Source: Porphyra umbilicalis (Eukaryota; Rhodophyta; Bangiophyceae; Bangiales; Bangiaceae). Taken from it: a stretch of 64,000 nucleotides of DNA. Under the pieces are notes generated by a model, which was not told the origin of the DNA, did not search any database, and saw only the letters and a list, made by a program, of their open reading frames with translations. Shown here piece after piece: positions 1-9,708 of this stretch (position 1 is the first letter of the stretch; each line of letters starts with the position of its first letter). The stretch is from NCBI GenBank assembly GCA_002049455.2, contig KV918951.1:1-64000 (forward strand). The letters run 5' to 3'. Position numbers and translations under genes: made by a program.

Positions 1-1119
1 ACGCGCCCGTGGCGGTCAAGTCGATGCTCCTCGTGCCGACGGCCTGCACGCCCGACCGGGCGGCGGTGCTCGGCGTGACGGTGACGCTGCACGCGCTCCC
101 CGCCGGTGGGGGTGGCAGCCTCGGCCGCGGCGGCTCCCTCGGCACCCTCGGCCGGTGGGTGCTGTGGCCCGCCACGGGCGTCTTGGCGTACGCGTGTGCG
201 ACCGACGGTGGGGGGGCGGTGCTCTTTTCCGTCCACCGCCCGCGGGAGCGCACGTACGTGGCGTCGGTGTTGGGGCGACCAACCGTGCCGGGGGGGGACC
301 CGACGCTCCTCACCCGCCTCTCGTCCCTCTTGGTCCGCGTCACGTCTGATGGCGGCACGCCGCCGCAGGGGGCCCCCGCCGGCGCGCCTGGGAACCCGCC
401 GCCGTCGCCGCTCGTTGCCGCGCGCCGCTTCTTTGCGGCACAAGTCGGCACGTTTGGGGTGGCGGCGGCGGCGGCGACCGCCGACGTGGCGCTGCCGGGC
501 GTCGACTTGGCCGCCGCCGGTCCGCCGCGGCCCGCCGTGTCGGCCACCATCTTGCGGATGGAGGTCGGCAGCGCGTCGGTCGTGGCGCACCTGCGCGCCG
601 CCGCGCTCGCGTCGGCGGGGGTGCACCCGGGGGGCTCCGCGTCGGCCCGCCGGGGGGGGTGGGGGTGCCGGGGGGGGTTCCCGCCCGCGTCAGCCCCACG
701 TGCTGGACGCGGCGCCGTGTGGGGACCGCGTCGGCGCGGCTGGGGGGGGGGGGGGGGTCGCCCCCGGTGGCGACCCCGTCGCCGCGGCGGTGGCCGCGGC
801 GGCGGCACGGCCGACAGCACCGCCACCGCCGCCGCTGCTGCCGCTGCTGCCGCTGCTGCCGCAGCTGCCGCCGCCGTTGCGGCCGCCGGGCTCCCGGCGG
901 TCCCCCATTCAACTGTCGACGGTGGTTGACGAGCGGGAGCGGGCGCGGATTGTCAAGAACCGCCAAGCGGCGCGCCGCTCCAACGCCAAACGCAAGGCGC
1001 GCGCCGAGGCGGCCAAGCGGGCGGCTTCCGCCGGCCGATACGAGGCGCCGCCGCTGCCGCCGCGGGCCGCGGGGACGGCGGCGGCGGGGGCGGCGGCGGC
1101 GGCGGCGCTGCGACCGTGA
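1..1119 (+). CDS. 3' part of a gene ending in a bZIP-like basic stretch (partial, frame change)
   Basis: The reading frame is already open at the window edge, so the true start lies outside. Frame 3 reads as a plausible protein from the edge to about base 640. The frame then changes across a tract of G runs (about 640-760) to frame 1, which continues to a TGA at 1117-1119. This could be a short intron, a real indel or a homopolymer sequencing error. The frame-1 part holds Ala/Pro runs and, near bases 926-1020, a basic stretch containing KNRQAARRSNAKRKAR. It resembles a bZIP DNA-binding region (Asn-x7-Arg rule), but the invariant Arg is Asn here and no leucine heptads follow; the tail is Ala/Pro-rich. 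A nuclear regulator is possible, but the family call is tentative. Confidence 0.4.
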
Positions 1120-1544
1120 TCCACCACGTCGTCGGACGGGAGGTGCACTTGAGATCGGTCAAACCGAGATATGGCCGCTTGAAGTTTTCTACAATTCTAA
1201 AGTCTCTCAGAAACCCCCCCGTACGGGGCCGTCAAGCCCGATTCTCAAAGCCGAGGAGAAATATGCCAGAATGCATGTCACGATCAGTTCTTGGTATTCG
1301 GTCATATTAACGTGGAGATAGCCTCGTAGGACAGATCTCGATGAGCTGAGTCGAACGGTGTGTCGAAGTCAAAAATGAAGCTCGCGCAAACAATGAGGAT
1401 CTTATCGTAAGGTGCCACACATTCTTATCTGAATATAGGTATGGGGGCTCGTTTAGGATGGCGATTGCTGACAGCCTCGCCTCGGGTGGGGCCACGTTGC
1501 GTTGGATGGCGGGTGGCGGCGGCGTCAGAGACGGCTTGCCCAAT

Positions 1545-1685
1545 GCTGCAGCCGATCTCTCAAAAACCTCGCACGCCAACTGTCACACAACTCTGACAAA
1601 TCGGCCTGCAGGGGGTCGTAGAGGCCGATTCGTAAGAGTGGTGCCACAGTTGGCGTGCGAGGTTTTGGCGAGAACGGCTGTATGG
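1545..1685. repeat. Foldback (hairpin) element with 21-bp perfect arms
   Basis: Bases 1563-1583 are perfectly complementary to 1646-1666 (arm sequence AAAACCTCGCACGCCAACTG plus one base). Pairing continues imperfectly inward (AATCGGCCT against AGGCCGATT) and outward (GCAGCCGATCTC against GAGAACGGCTG), so about 140 bp can fold into one long hairpin. No gene is visible from 1120 to 2050, which is AT-richer up to about 1450. A foldback MITE, or a small-RNA hairpin precursor, are the likely explanations. Confidence 0.6.
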
Positions 1686-2059
1686 CTCTGACAACGTTCC
1701 ACCACCTACGCCCGCTCCAGCGCGCCGCATCCAACCCCCGCCGCCCGGCCGCGCTACCGCGTCGAGCCCCCGCCGCCGTGACGTCACCCCGTCACTGCCG
1801 GGGCTGCCTGGCGGTTTGCCGCGGACCGCCCCCCTCGCTGTCGCGACCTCCCCATACCACCCCCCCCCCACTCCCCCTGGAATAGGATGGCCAGTGCTGA
1901 CAGGCAAGCCCTGCCGGGGTGCCTTGGGCTGCCGTGGCTGGCGGCGACAACACGGCACGCTGGCCTCCACCCCCGCTGCTGCCACCGCTACCGCATGTGG
2001 CTGCGGCTCCGCCTCTGGCGCCGCCACCGCTGCTGGCCGCCGCCCCCCATGCTGGCGCC

Positions 2060-2290
2060 GCCCCAGCCGTCGCCGCCGCCCCCGTCGCTAGCCGCCGCCC
2101 TCACCGGCGGTCGGAGGCGGCGATCCCGGCGCGTGTGCCGTCGGCAGGGGGGCGGGCCGTCGGTGGCGGTTGGCGGGTGGCGCCGGTCGGTGTTGGGGTG
2201 GGTGGTCCGCGGTCGTCGACTATGGGTGGGGCGGCGGAAATGGTTGGGGGATGGGGGGGAGGCAGCAGCGGAGAGGGAAGGAAGAGGCGG
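2060..2290 (+). repeat. GC-rich repeat, copy A (inverted partner at 3.78-3.96 kb)
   Basis: About 200 bp here match, in reverse orientation, the stretch at 3780-3960. Shared blocks include GGGCCGTCGGTG, GGCGGGTGGCG and GGTCCGCGG in the same order. Both copies can be read as a similar Gly/Arg-rich peptide (copy A SAGGRAVGGGWRVAPVG, copy B SAAGRAVGDGWRVAGVG). Frames from 1887 and 1919 are open through copy A, but no known domain is visible and I do not call a gene. Confidence 0.45.
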
Positions 2291-2414
2291 TGTGGGGAAG
2301 CAGTATTTATGGAGGGGGGGCGGCGCACTCGAAAGTCAGCGTGGTCGTGAGCGAAAAAGGATCGGTGCCGGGGGGGCAGAGACGGGGAACGAGGGCAGGG
2401 GGGAGATGGCCTCT

Positions 2415-2636
2415 TCTGATAGTGTTTCAGGCATAGTGTAAACGACAGAAAAGGCACTGACGACGGCAGTCGTAGCCGTCCCGGAAACGAGCTGAGACTG
2501 GAGACGGCTCCACCCAGCAGTGTGAATGGACCCCCTCTGACAGTGTTTCAAATCCAGTGTACTCGGCAGATCGAGACTGACACTGTCCAAACCAGTGGAT
2601 CATGTATTTTCTCTGACACTGTTCAATACAGTGGGT
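2415..2636 (+). repeat. Four degenerate CACTG-CAGTG palindromic repeats
   Basis: Related units of about 25 nt start at 2415, 2536, 2576 and 2612. Each begins TCTGA(C/T)A(G/C)TGTT or close to it and ends CAGTG or TAGTG. In the last two, CACTG and CAGTG face each other across 7 nt, making small inverted repeats. Such spaced palindromes are typical of protein-binding sites or transposon subterminal repeats; function is unknown. Confidence 0.5.
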
Positions 2637-2639
2637 TGG

Positions 2640-3649
2640 GACCCTGCGCTTCACTTGCTGCCTATAACAGTTTGGCATCTTTTCTGGCAAAAAAACAACA
2701 CTGCATACCTCCTAAAGCACCCTTTGCCCTTTTTGTTCAAGTTTTCTGGGAGACGGTATGGTCTGGTCACCGCCGGGTTACACACTGCCATCAGGTCCAA
2801 GAAGGAGGAGCGTACGGCATGTCCGGGACGAACTCGACCAAAACACCACTTTTTCAGAGTGGGTCGTGTGAACTGGCAGACAGGGGTGTTACCTCTCGGT
2901 GGTGTCAGCACCCGATGCGGTGGCTGCGCGGCAGCCACGGTGGCCGCGGGGGGATTCGACCGGGCGGCCCGGGGTGGAAATTGGCCGAGCCGCTCGACCT
3001 TGGGACGGCGGCGGCACGGGCGAGCGGCGCCCGTGTGATGGCGCGCCACGCGGGGTGTCGCGCGGCAACAGCTGGGTGCGGCGCTGACGGGCGTGGCGCA
3101 GGTGGGCGGCTGTCTTTGTGGTGGACGGACGCAGGCACGGCGGCGCAGGGCAAGCTGGTGGGCGCGCACGTGGGCGCGTGGACGGGGCGCGCGGTAGGGC
3201 GCGCAGGCATGGGCGAGACGAGAGGGACGCCCTGGACTGGAGGGCGGTCGCATGTTTTAAAACCGGAAGAGGCGAGGCGAGACGAGGGTGCGGGTCGTCG
3301 ATAGGAACAACATCACCTCTTCTCACAAGTCGTTCCTGGTGCTTTAAAGGGTCCTGGGAACGGAAACGTAGGTCGCTAGGTGTACAAACGCCTCCTTCCT
3401 ACTTTTCTCGCCCCTCCAAGTTCACAGCCGCCAGATGGGCCGCTACCTCCCCACGGTGCCCTGTCTGCGTGCTGGCCATGTATCTGTGTGCGTTGGCTTT
3501 GTTACATCTCATACACTCGATAGAGGCTAAATAGCCACACCAGGACGGTCGTAGGATAACCACGGCGCATTGTGTCCTTTCAGCCAACCCAGCCACCCCA
3601 AAATCGTGCGTATGAGTCGCCTGCGGAGGCGGCATACTGCCACTGCACT
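2640..3649. other. No convincing gene
   Basis: Several frames are open on both strands (for example 2651-3253 minus and 2595-3038 plus), but they overlap each other and show no domain, signal peptide or sustained codon bias. The part 2650-2900 is AT-richer; 2900-3300 is GC-rich and open in most frames. I see nothing assignable. Confidence 0.4.
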
Positions 3650-4534
3650 CTAGGCCCTCCCTGAAAGACTCGTGAGCTCCCCGCGCACACGTAGCCGTCG
3701 CCCATGACAATTTATGGGCGAATGTATAACAAACATACTACACCGACGCCGGCCGCTACCGCAGCCGGCTGCTCCCACCCAATGACCACCACCAGCTGCC
3801 CCACCCACACCCGACGGCCGCGGACCGCTCATCCCAACACCCGCCACCCGCCACCCGTCACCGACGGCCCGACCTGCCGCCGAGGGGTCGCCGCCACCGA
3901 CCGCCGGCGGGGGCGGCGGCCAGCGGAGGGAGAGGTGGACAGGGGCGGGTGCGGCGCCAGCAGGTGCGGTGGCGGCCAGCGGCGGGAGTGGCGACAGCGG
4001 CAGGGGAGGCGGCAAGAGGTGGGGAAGGCGGCCAGGGGCGGGAGCGGGGCCAGAGGCGGAGGGCACGGCCAGGGGCAGGGGCGGCGGTGGCGGCGGCGGC
4101 GGCGGCTGGGGCGGCGGGGGCGGCGGGGGCGGCCGGAGCGGCAGGGGCGGCGGCGGCGGCGGCCGGGGCGGGGGCGGGGGCCGGAGCGGGGGCGGCGGCG
4201 GCGGCGGCGGGGGCGGCGGCGGCGGCAGCGGGGGTGGGGGCCGGGGCCGGGGCGGGGGCGGGAGCGGGAGCGGGAGCGGGAGCGGGAGCGGGGGCGACGG
4301 CGGCGGGGGCGACGGCGGCGGGGGCGACGGCGGCGGGGGCGACGGCGGCGGGGGCCGCGGCGGGGGCAGGGGCGGCGGCCACGGGGTGCCGGGCCGGGGC
4401 GTGGTGATATGCCAGGCCGGGTGTGGCAGCACACACGTTTCATCATCGAGGCTGTTCCTCATCGGCAGTGTAAGGAACTGAGTCAGCCAATGAGCGGCAT
4501 GTGCCAGGCCTACATTGAAGGGTACCGCCTTCAA
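3650..4534 (-). CDS. Ser-Pro/Pro-rich frame, extensin-like (doubtful)
   Basis: A 294-residue frame contains four SPPPP blocks, LPLPLPLP and long Pro runs in its first half, resembling hydroxyproline-rich cell-wall proteins. However, the sequence is a GC-only microsatellite (units GGGAGC, and GGGGGCGACGGCGGC at 4290-4360), which gives open frames in nearly every register: an Ala/Gly frame on plus covers 3949-4407. There is no clear signal peptide, and the ATG lies in one arm of the hairpin at 4508-4541. The C-terminal part overlaps repeat copy B. I list it because the SPPPP pattern is regular, but a non-coding microsatellite is at least as likely. Confidence 0.25.
   Translation of the reverse strand: MKAVPFNVGLAHAAHWLTQFLTLPMRNSLDDETCVLPHPAWHITTPRPGTPWPPPLPPPRPPPPSPPPPSPPPPSPPPPSPPLPLPLPLPLPPPPRPRPPPPLPPPPPPPPPPPPPLRPPPPPRPPPPPPLPLRPPPPPPPPQPPPPPPPPPLPLAVPSASGPAPAPGRLPHLLPPPLPLSPLPPLAATAPAGAAPAPVHLSLRWPPPPPAVGGGDPSAAGRAVGDGWRVAGVGMSGPRPSGVGGAAGGGHWVGAAGCGSGRRRCSMFVIHSPINCHGRRLRVRGELTSLSGRA
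3780..3960 (-). repeat. GC-rich repeat, copy B (inverted partner of 2.06-2.29 kb)
   Basis: This is the reverse-complement match of copy A. The two copies face each other across about 1.5 kb. Divergence is visible but blocks of 9-12 bp are conserved in order. Confidence 0.45.
4080..4370. repeat. GC-only microsatellite tract
   Basis: GGC/GGGGGC runs are followed by five GGGAGC hexamers (about 4258-4290) and about four copies of GGGGGCGACGGCGGC. It has almost no A or T, so all frames stay open. Confidence 0.85.
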
Positions 4535-4541
4535 TGTAGGC
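4508..4541. repeat. Perfect 14-bp inverted repeat with 6-nt loop
   Basis: GCCTACATTGAAGG (4508-4521) is the exact reverse complement of 4528-4541, separated by GTACCG. The stem could act as a terminator-like or cruciform structure, or be a remnant of a foldback element. Confidence 0.7.
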
Positions 4542-4638
4542 TGCCATTACCTCACTTGGGTCCTGTGTCTCGGAACGGGCCTGATCATGCGACGTACGAC
4601 CGCTGCTTCCCACCTGCTCTCCCCGGTACGGTGGTGTC

Positions 4639-4977
4639 TTGCGCCCCTTTTTGTGTCGTTGCCCGCCGTGGGTGGCGGGGGCCGCGGCCGCCGGTGCGGC
4701 CGCCGGCGGCAGCGTGGCCGCGTCGATGGCGGTCGACGAGCTCGGCCAGCCGCTCATGGACGCGCTGTGGGCGGCGACGGTCGGGTCGTTGGCGACCGCC
4801 GGCCGACACCGCTTTGGCGACTGGGCGCGGCGGGGAGCTGACGGCGCCCAAGGGGGATCTGGAGGAGGTGCCCCCTCGCGACTGGAACGACCTCGACGCG
4901 GGCGCATGGGTCCGGAGAAGGTCTGTGGGAGGCGACAGGTGCCGGACACCACTATCGAGGAGAGGCTCCTTGTTTGA
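4639..4977 (+). CDS. Hypothetical short frame
   Basis: The frame reads as 112 residues, with an Ala/Gly-rich start followed by a more complex stretch (MAVDELGQPLMDALWAATVG). No domain is recognised. Opposite-strand frames are also open, so coding status is uncertain. From 4980 to 5423 I see no gene. Confidence 0.22.
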   Translation: MRPFLCRCPPWVAGAAAAGAAAGGSVAASMAVDELGQPLMDALWAATVGSLATAGRHRFGDWARRGADGAQGGSGGGAPSRLERPRRGRMGPEKVCGRRQVPDTTIEERLLV

Positions 4978-5423
4978 AGTACAAACCTGTTTTCCTATCA
5001 CAGTGCTGGCCATGTGACGACGGCTCTTGCTTGACCCCTCTGCGCCAGAAGCTACTGAGGGGTTGGTGACGCGGATCGTCATGGCATGACCAGATTTTCT
5101 CCCACCTCCACTCCACGGAGCCTCTGCTCTCCCTGTAGAGCGAAGGACGCATGCTCTCTCGTCTCTACTCTGTTGCCATTTTCTGGCAGCTTCTGCGACC
5201 ATGAAAGGCCACAGCAGTCCACAGCAACCATGCAGCAGGCGTCCATTGTCAAGCAACAACAACAATTTACGCGGTCGACGGCAGCCGCTCCCCGTTGCCG
5301 AGGGCGGCCAAAATGGACTTGCACAAGGACCGCATACACATCCCAGCGCGCGCTTCCGCGCATGGGCTCCACTCCACCCTACCCCAACTCCCCCCCCCTC
5401 CCCCAGGCCCTACAATCGGCCGT

Positions 5424-5858
5424 CTACTTCTCGCAGTAGATCGGGATCGTGAACGTGACCCTCTTGCAGTGGTTGCACGTGCACACCCGCCACCCGGTGC
5501 ACTTGGCCCGCTTGCAGTTGTACGGCAGGGAGCTGCACGAGCCTGAGCCTGAGGCTCCGATCTTGTACGAGGCCTCCTTGTAGTAACAGAGGTAGGAGTT
5601 CTTGGCCACGACGGTAACGGACTTGGTGCCACACTTGAAGTATCTGTTGCAAATCCCCCCGTACCTCACCGTACGGTCGGTGAGGGAGGCGAGGGCGGGC
5701 TCCTCATCGGCGCGCGACAGGCCCTCAATGTGCAGGGCCTCGGGGTCAGACGCCGCCTGGACGGCGACAGCAGCGTCGGCGGGCGACACGGCGGCCACCG
5801 ACAGGAGGGCGAGCAGCGCGACCGCGAGGGACGCGAAGAGGGACTTGGGGACGGCCAT
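5424..5858 (-). CDS. Small secreted Cys-rich protein
   Basis: The 144-residue product starts at the ATG at 5858 (complement), just before a typical signal peptide: MAVPKSLFASLAVALLALLS, then an Ala-rich stretch with a probable cleavage site near residue 28-31. The frame is open further upstream to 6395, but that part has no coding character, so the signal peptide decides the start. After an acidic propeptide-like segment, the C-terminal 75 residues hold ten cysteines (patterns CNRYFKC, CKRAKC, CTCNHC), which suggests five disulfides in an extracellular or cell-wall protein. It is Lys-rich and lacks catalytic motifs I recognise. A structural or defence-type role is possible but unproven. The gene is intronless as read. 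Confidence 0.72.
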   Translation of the reverse strand: MAVPKSLFASLAVALLALLSVAAVSPADAAVAVQAASDPEALHIEGLSRADEEPALASLTDRTVRYGGICNRYFKCGTKSVTVVAKNSYLCYYKEASYKIGASGSGSCSSLPYNCKRAKCTGWRVCTCNHCKRVTFTIPIYCEK

Positions 5859-6281
5859 GGCGGCGGGGGGGGGAAGGGGGGTGATGAGCCCACGAAGCTG
5901 CTCGTTGAAGGTTGGGAAGACGGGGCAGGCTTGAGGTGGGGTGTAGGCTGGAGTCAGACGCGGCGGGATACGTGTGTGTGATGGGATTGGCGGTCTGGTC
6001 CTCGGTTGTCCTCGCCGGGGGCCCCTTTTGTACTCACCCACCGGCGCAGCTGTCGGCGTGGCGCGTGTCGGGCAGCGTCCACGGCTTGACCGGCGCCAAG
6101 CACCAGCCACCACCGCTCCCAGGCATGGGGCAGTGGCAGTGTGGCTGGTCGGGTGCTGCCTGCTCCAACAGTCGTAGTCGCACACTGCCCCCTGGGGGGT
6201 CCGCCCACGAGACCCCCCAGCCACCATGGCTACGGGCGTACCACGGCAGCTGGCGGGTGAAAGCAAGTCTATCCGTGGGCC

Positions 6282-7288
6282 ATCGTCACGGCCGGCAGAA
6301 TCCCCATCCGCCCCCATCCAAAGCCTAGCCGTATCCAAAACTCTGATGGACGGGCATTTTTGACGTCTGTGAGCGCCCCCCGATTCCCCATCCAAAGAGT
6401 TACTGGGATGGGCTTCCTCGACCGAGGCCAGTCAAAAGTCACCGCACTCTTGTGCAGCACAGCCGTTTCTTTCCGGCCCTCGTCACGTCCGCGGAAAAAG
6501 CACGCCATCTCATTGGGCCAGCATCATATCTACTCTTGAGCCGGGCCCTTGCTAACTATAGCCCCCGTACTGCTCCAATCTGGTCCGTCTGCTCAGCGGC
6601 GTCCGCGGCACGAGGTCAACCCTTCCTTTTCTGCGATACAGCTCCCATATTTCTCAGTACTTGAGATTCAAGTCTTGTACATTGTGTCCACCCCGTCGAC
6701 GTCACGACCAGACCGACGGTCGTCTTGTTCACGCCGACAGACAGCGACAGAAAATGACTTGGCCTTGAAAATCGCAATGAGTCGGTGACATCGCGAAACG
6801 CCGTGCTCCACGCTGCGCTCCGCTATTCGCTTTGAGAGTGCAAAATTTTCGTCACTTGCACAGTGTGTCATGAGACGGCCCGATGCCCCCAACACCCGCG
6901 AGGACGCCCACCCCAGCAGCACGGCACTCGATTCATAATCGCTGTAGCTCTGCTTCCGTCGCGACTTCACCTCGTCGGATTCGGAGTCGGTCGTGAGGAC
7001 GGCCGGCTGCAACTGAGGCCCGTGCAATTTGCATGCTTTGGAACAGCATACTTATACTTCCAGCAGACCAATTGGATTGGCCCAAACTGCTGCGCGGGTG
7101 TGGCCAAACCGCGTGCGACTGGTAGCCAATGACATGGCCTTTTGGTTTCACATCGGGTTTCTGAATACGAAACGGCCGGGCCTGCCGAGGATCACACGGC
7201 CCATCCGTCAACAACCAAAGAGTGACGAGACAACATCCAAGGCCCATCTAAATCCAGTTTGGATGGGGATTCTGCCAGCCGTGACGAT
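6282..7288. mobile_element. Non-autonomous element with 28-bp terminal inverted repeats
   Basis: Bases 6282-6309 and 7261-7288 are inverted repeats with a single mismatch; the arm contains CGTCACGG and CAGAATCCCCATCC. They enclose about 1 kb without a coherent frame. I could not find a clear target-site duplication next to the arms, so the superfamily is unknown. Between 5859 and 6281 I see nothing except the presumed upstream region of the secreted-protein gene. Confidence 0.5.
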
Positions 7289-7294
7289 TGTGCT

Positions 7295-7485
7295 ACAGTC
7301 TTTCTCCATTCTTGTCGCTTCCGTTCTTGTCCAGGGGGGCATAGCAACGAACGCGGTCGACCGGCCTCTACGGTACAATCAGCGGCGATCGTGGCTCCCG
7401 ATCATCGTCTTCTGCACGAAAAATGCGGGCTACTTTCTGGTCGTACGATCGCCATAGAGGGTGGACAGCACTGGAGAAAGACTGT
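7295..7485. repeat. Small foldback, 14-bp arms
   Basis: ACAGTCTTTCTCCA (7295-7308) is the exact reverse complement of 7472-7485. The right arm abuts the start of the dispersed element at 7485. Confidence 0.5.
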
Positions 7486-8760
7486 ATGGTGCGTGTCCCA
7501 AAAATGAGACATGGCGGTTTTTTCTGTTTTTCTCGGCCCACTGGCGTTGTGCAACGGTCCGATAATGTAATGTGACCCACTCGGTCCCAATGTGCTTCCA
7601 GAAAAGCCCCTGACAGTGTTAGCAGAGGCGGCACATCCTGACGTGTCATGGGGGAAAGTGTCATTCATTGCAACTTCGACAGGTGACGATCACGCGGCCC
7701 AATCAAATGCACAGATACTAAAGCAGGCATGTGCTAACAATTTGTGCACGAAGAAAAGGGCACCACCTTACCAATAAAAACGTGAAGAATAGGGTTGTTG
7801 AGTGCGCCCAGGGCGCTCTTTTTGGGCGCATTTTAGGCGCTCAATGGGCGCTCAGAGGGCGCTCGAGCGCCCAACGCCCACGGTTTCCTGGGCGCTTTGG
7901 CGGGCGCTCTGAATAATGATTGTCGTAAGATTTTAACTATGTGGTCGACCGAGTGCCCGACGACTCTGTCTGCAGCCTCTATGGGCGCAGCAGCCCTGGC
8001 TGCAGCTGCCCCAGCAGTACGGCGAGAAGGGCCCGTCGGGAGGTGGCCATGGCAGCAGCGATGGCCCTCGTCTTGGCGCCAGAGCAGCAGCATCCTTCTC
8101 AACCACATCCCACGACGGCAAGACATCTTTGGCATGGATATATATACTTGGCCAAGGCTGCGGACGTGAGAAGGTCGGCGTGACTGTGTATGGTGTGCGT
8201 GTGTTTCTTGTCCTCATGGCCCGACGGTCTGGTTGTCTACATCACCACCTGGAACATATTCAGCTGCTCTCTTGTTTGTCCTTGGGAGTTGCCGCTGTGG
8301 GCGGCACGCAGACACATTGGGGCTTGTGGATGACCGTCAACAGTCCTTCTTTCACATGCATCAATTCACAGATGGTCGCGAGTTTCCACGAAACACAGTC
8401 AAAAAGTAAGAATAAGAGGGGGCTACCTGATTATTTATGGGTGCTACAACGGGCGCTTGAGGGGCGCTCAGGGCGCACTGAGCGCTCAAAGGGCGCTCAG
8501 CGGCGCATTATGCACCAGCGCCCCGAAAATCGGGGCGCACTCAACAAGCCTAGTGAAGAAGACCCCCATGTAGCCCACTGTCAGGAAAATACAATTTGGG
8601 ACACCCCTCATCGAAGCTCCAGTTAGCACATGAGCTTTAGCGTTGCAAACCTTTAATCCCAAGAACCTGAAAAAGACTGGCTCCAAGATCGGGGCTATCT
8701 GAGAGGTCCACAGAACTGGGCCCACAGGGAGGGTAGAATGGCACTCCACTTCTCTCACCG
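7485..8760 (+). mobile_element. Dispersed repeat family, copy 1 (split by a hAT-like MITE)
   Basis: It begins TATGGTGCGTGTCCCAAAAA. The same end occurs at 37867, 44295 and, inverted, at 57412. The left half (7485-7789) matches the copies at 37867-38140 and 57178-57412. The right half (8561 to about 8760) matches 56440-56560 (inverted) and 44460-44540 (inverted). The two halves are one element interrupted at 7790-8552. No frame with transposase features exists. The TA at the tip is compatible with Tc1/mariner-type insertion, but the other end is not defined. Confidence 0.6.
7790..8552. mobile_element. hAT-like MITE 1 with 8-bp target duplication
   Basis: The tips are TAGGGTTGTTGAGTGCGCCC at 7790-7809 and its near-perfect inverse at 8533-8552. 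GTGAAGAA occurs directly outside each tip (7782-7789 and 8553-8560), an 8-bp target-site duplication. TAGGG tips plus 8-bp duplications are the hAT superfamily signature. Subterminal regions carry many GGGCGCTC copies on both sides, as expected for transposase-binding repeats. The 763-bp interior has no transposase frame. Confidence 0.85.
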
Positions 8761-8769
8761 GTTTAAAGG

Positions 8770-9708
8770 TGCTTGAGAGGGGGTTAGGTGCGAGTAGCTC
8801 CAGAGGCCCCAAACCGCGTTTTTCTCACAGATTCTCTCACCTGCTCTCACCCCCAGATGGGGTTTTGGCCCACACAACCTACCACCCCCCAAGTGCTATC
8901 TCCCCCGCTATCTCGCGACTAGCAATTGGCCACTGCGGGAGAATTGCGGTGGGATGCGCGTGCACCCGCGCGGCGCCGCGCCGCCGTGCCGCCCCCCACC
9001 ATCGCCGCCCGCGCCAGCGCGCCCGCGGCCGGCCCGCCGCCCACCCGCCCGCCCGCCCGCCCGCGGCTGCCGCCCCCGCGGCGCCTCGCCCCCCCCGCCC
9101 CCGCTCTCCCTCTGCCCACGGGCGGCTCTGTCTCCCTGAAGGCCCGGCTTCTTGCCGGGCTTGGCCACCGCCGACGCCGGTTGGGCAGCGGTTGCTACCG
9201 CCGCCCGCCCGCCCGACGGCCCGCCCGCCCGCCCGCCGGCACCACCACCGCCGCCGCCGCGTACCCCCTGCCCCCCCCTCCCCTCGCGGAGCCCCTCACA
9301 CCCACCCACCCCCGCACTTCCCCCCGCCCACGGGCGGCCCTATCTTCCCCTGCACCCGGGCGTTTGATCATTCTCGGCCGCCGCGGTCGCCGGCCGGGCA
9401 GCGGTCGCTGCCCCCGCCCGCCCACCGGCTCAGGCACCGCCGGCCACGGTGGCGGCGGCGCCCGCCCGCCCCTCGAGCTTCCTCTCGCCGACGGGTTGCT
9501 TCGTCTTCCTCTACGCCGGGAGTTTGGTCGGGTTTGGCCAGCGTCGTCGCCGGCTGGGCGGCAGTTGCTCTTCCCGCCCGCCCGCCGACCGTCACGGCCG
9601 CCACAGCCGACGCGACGGCACCCCTTCCCCTGCACTTCACCAGAGGGTGCAGTGTGGGGCTCCTGCCGCAGGGCATCACTGCCGACCGGTCGCTCCCTGG
9701 GGAATGTG
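8770..9708 (+). other. C-rich leader/low-complexity tract upstream of the 9.7-kb gene
   Basis: CCCGCC-type runs (8940-9340) keep frames open on both strands. The frame that becomes the downstream gene is open from 8926, but the upstream part reads as an Arg/Pro string without complexity. I treat it as promoter/5'UTR rather than coding. Confidence 0.4.

Noticed and set aside
5859..6395. N-terminal extension of the secreted Cys-rich protein
   Set aside because: The frame is open but the internal ATG directly precedes an excellent signal peptide; the extension lacks coding character.
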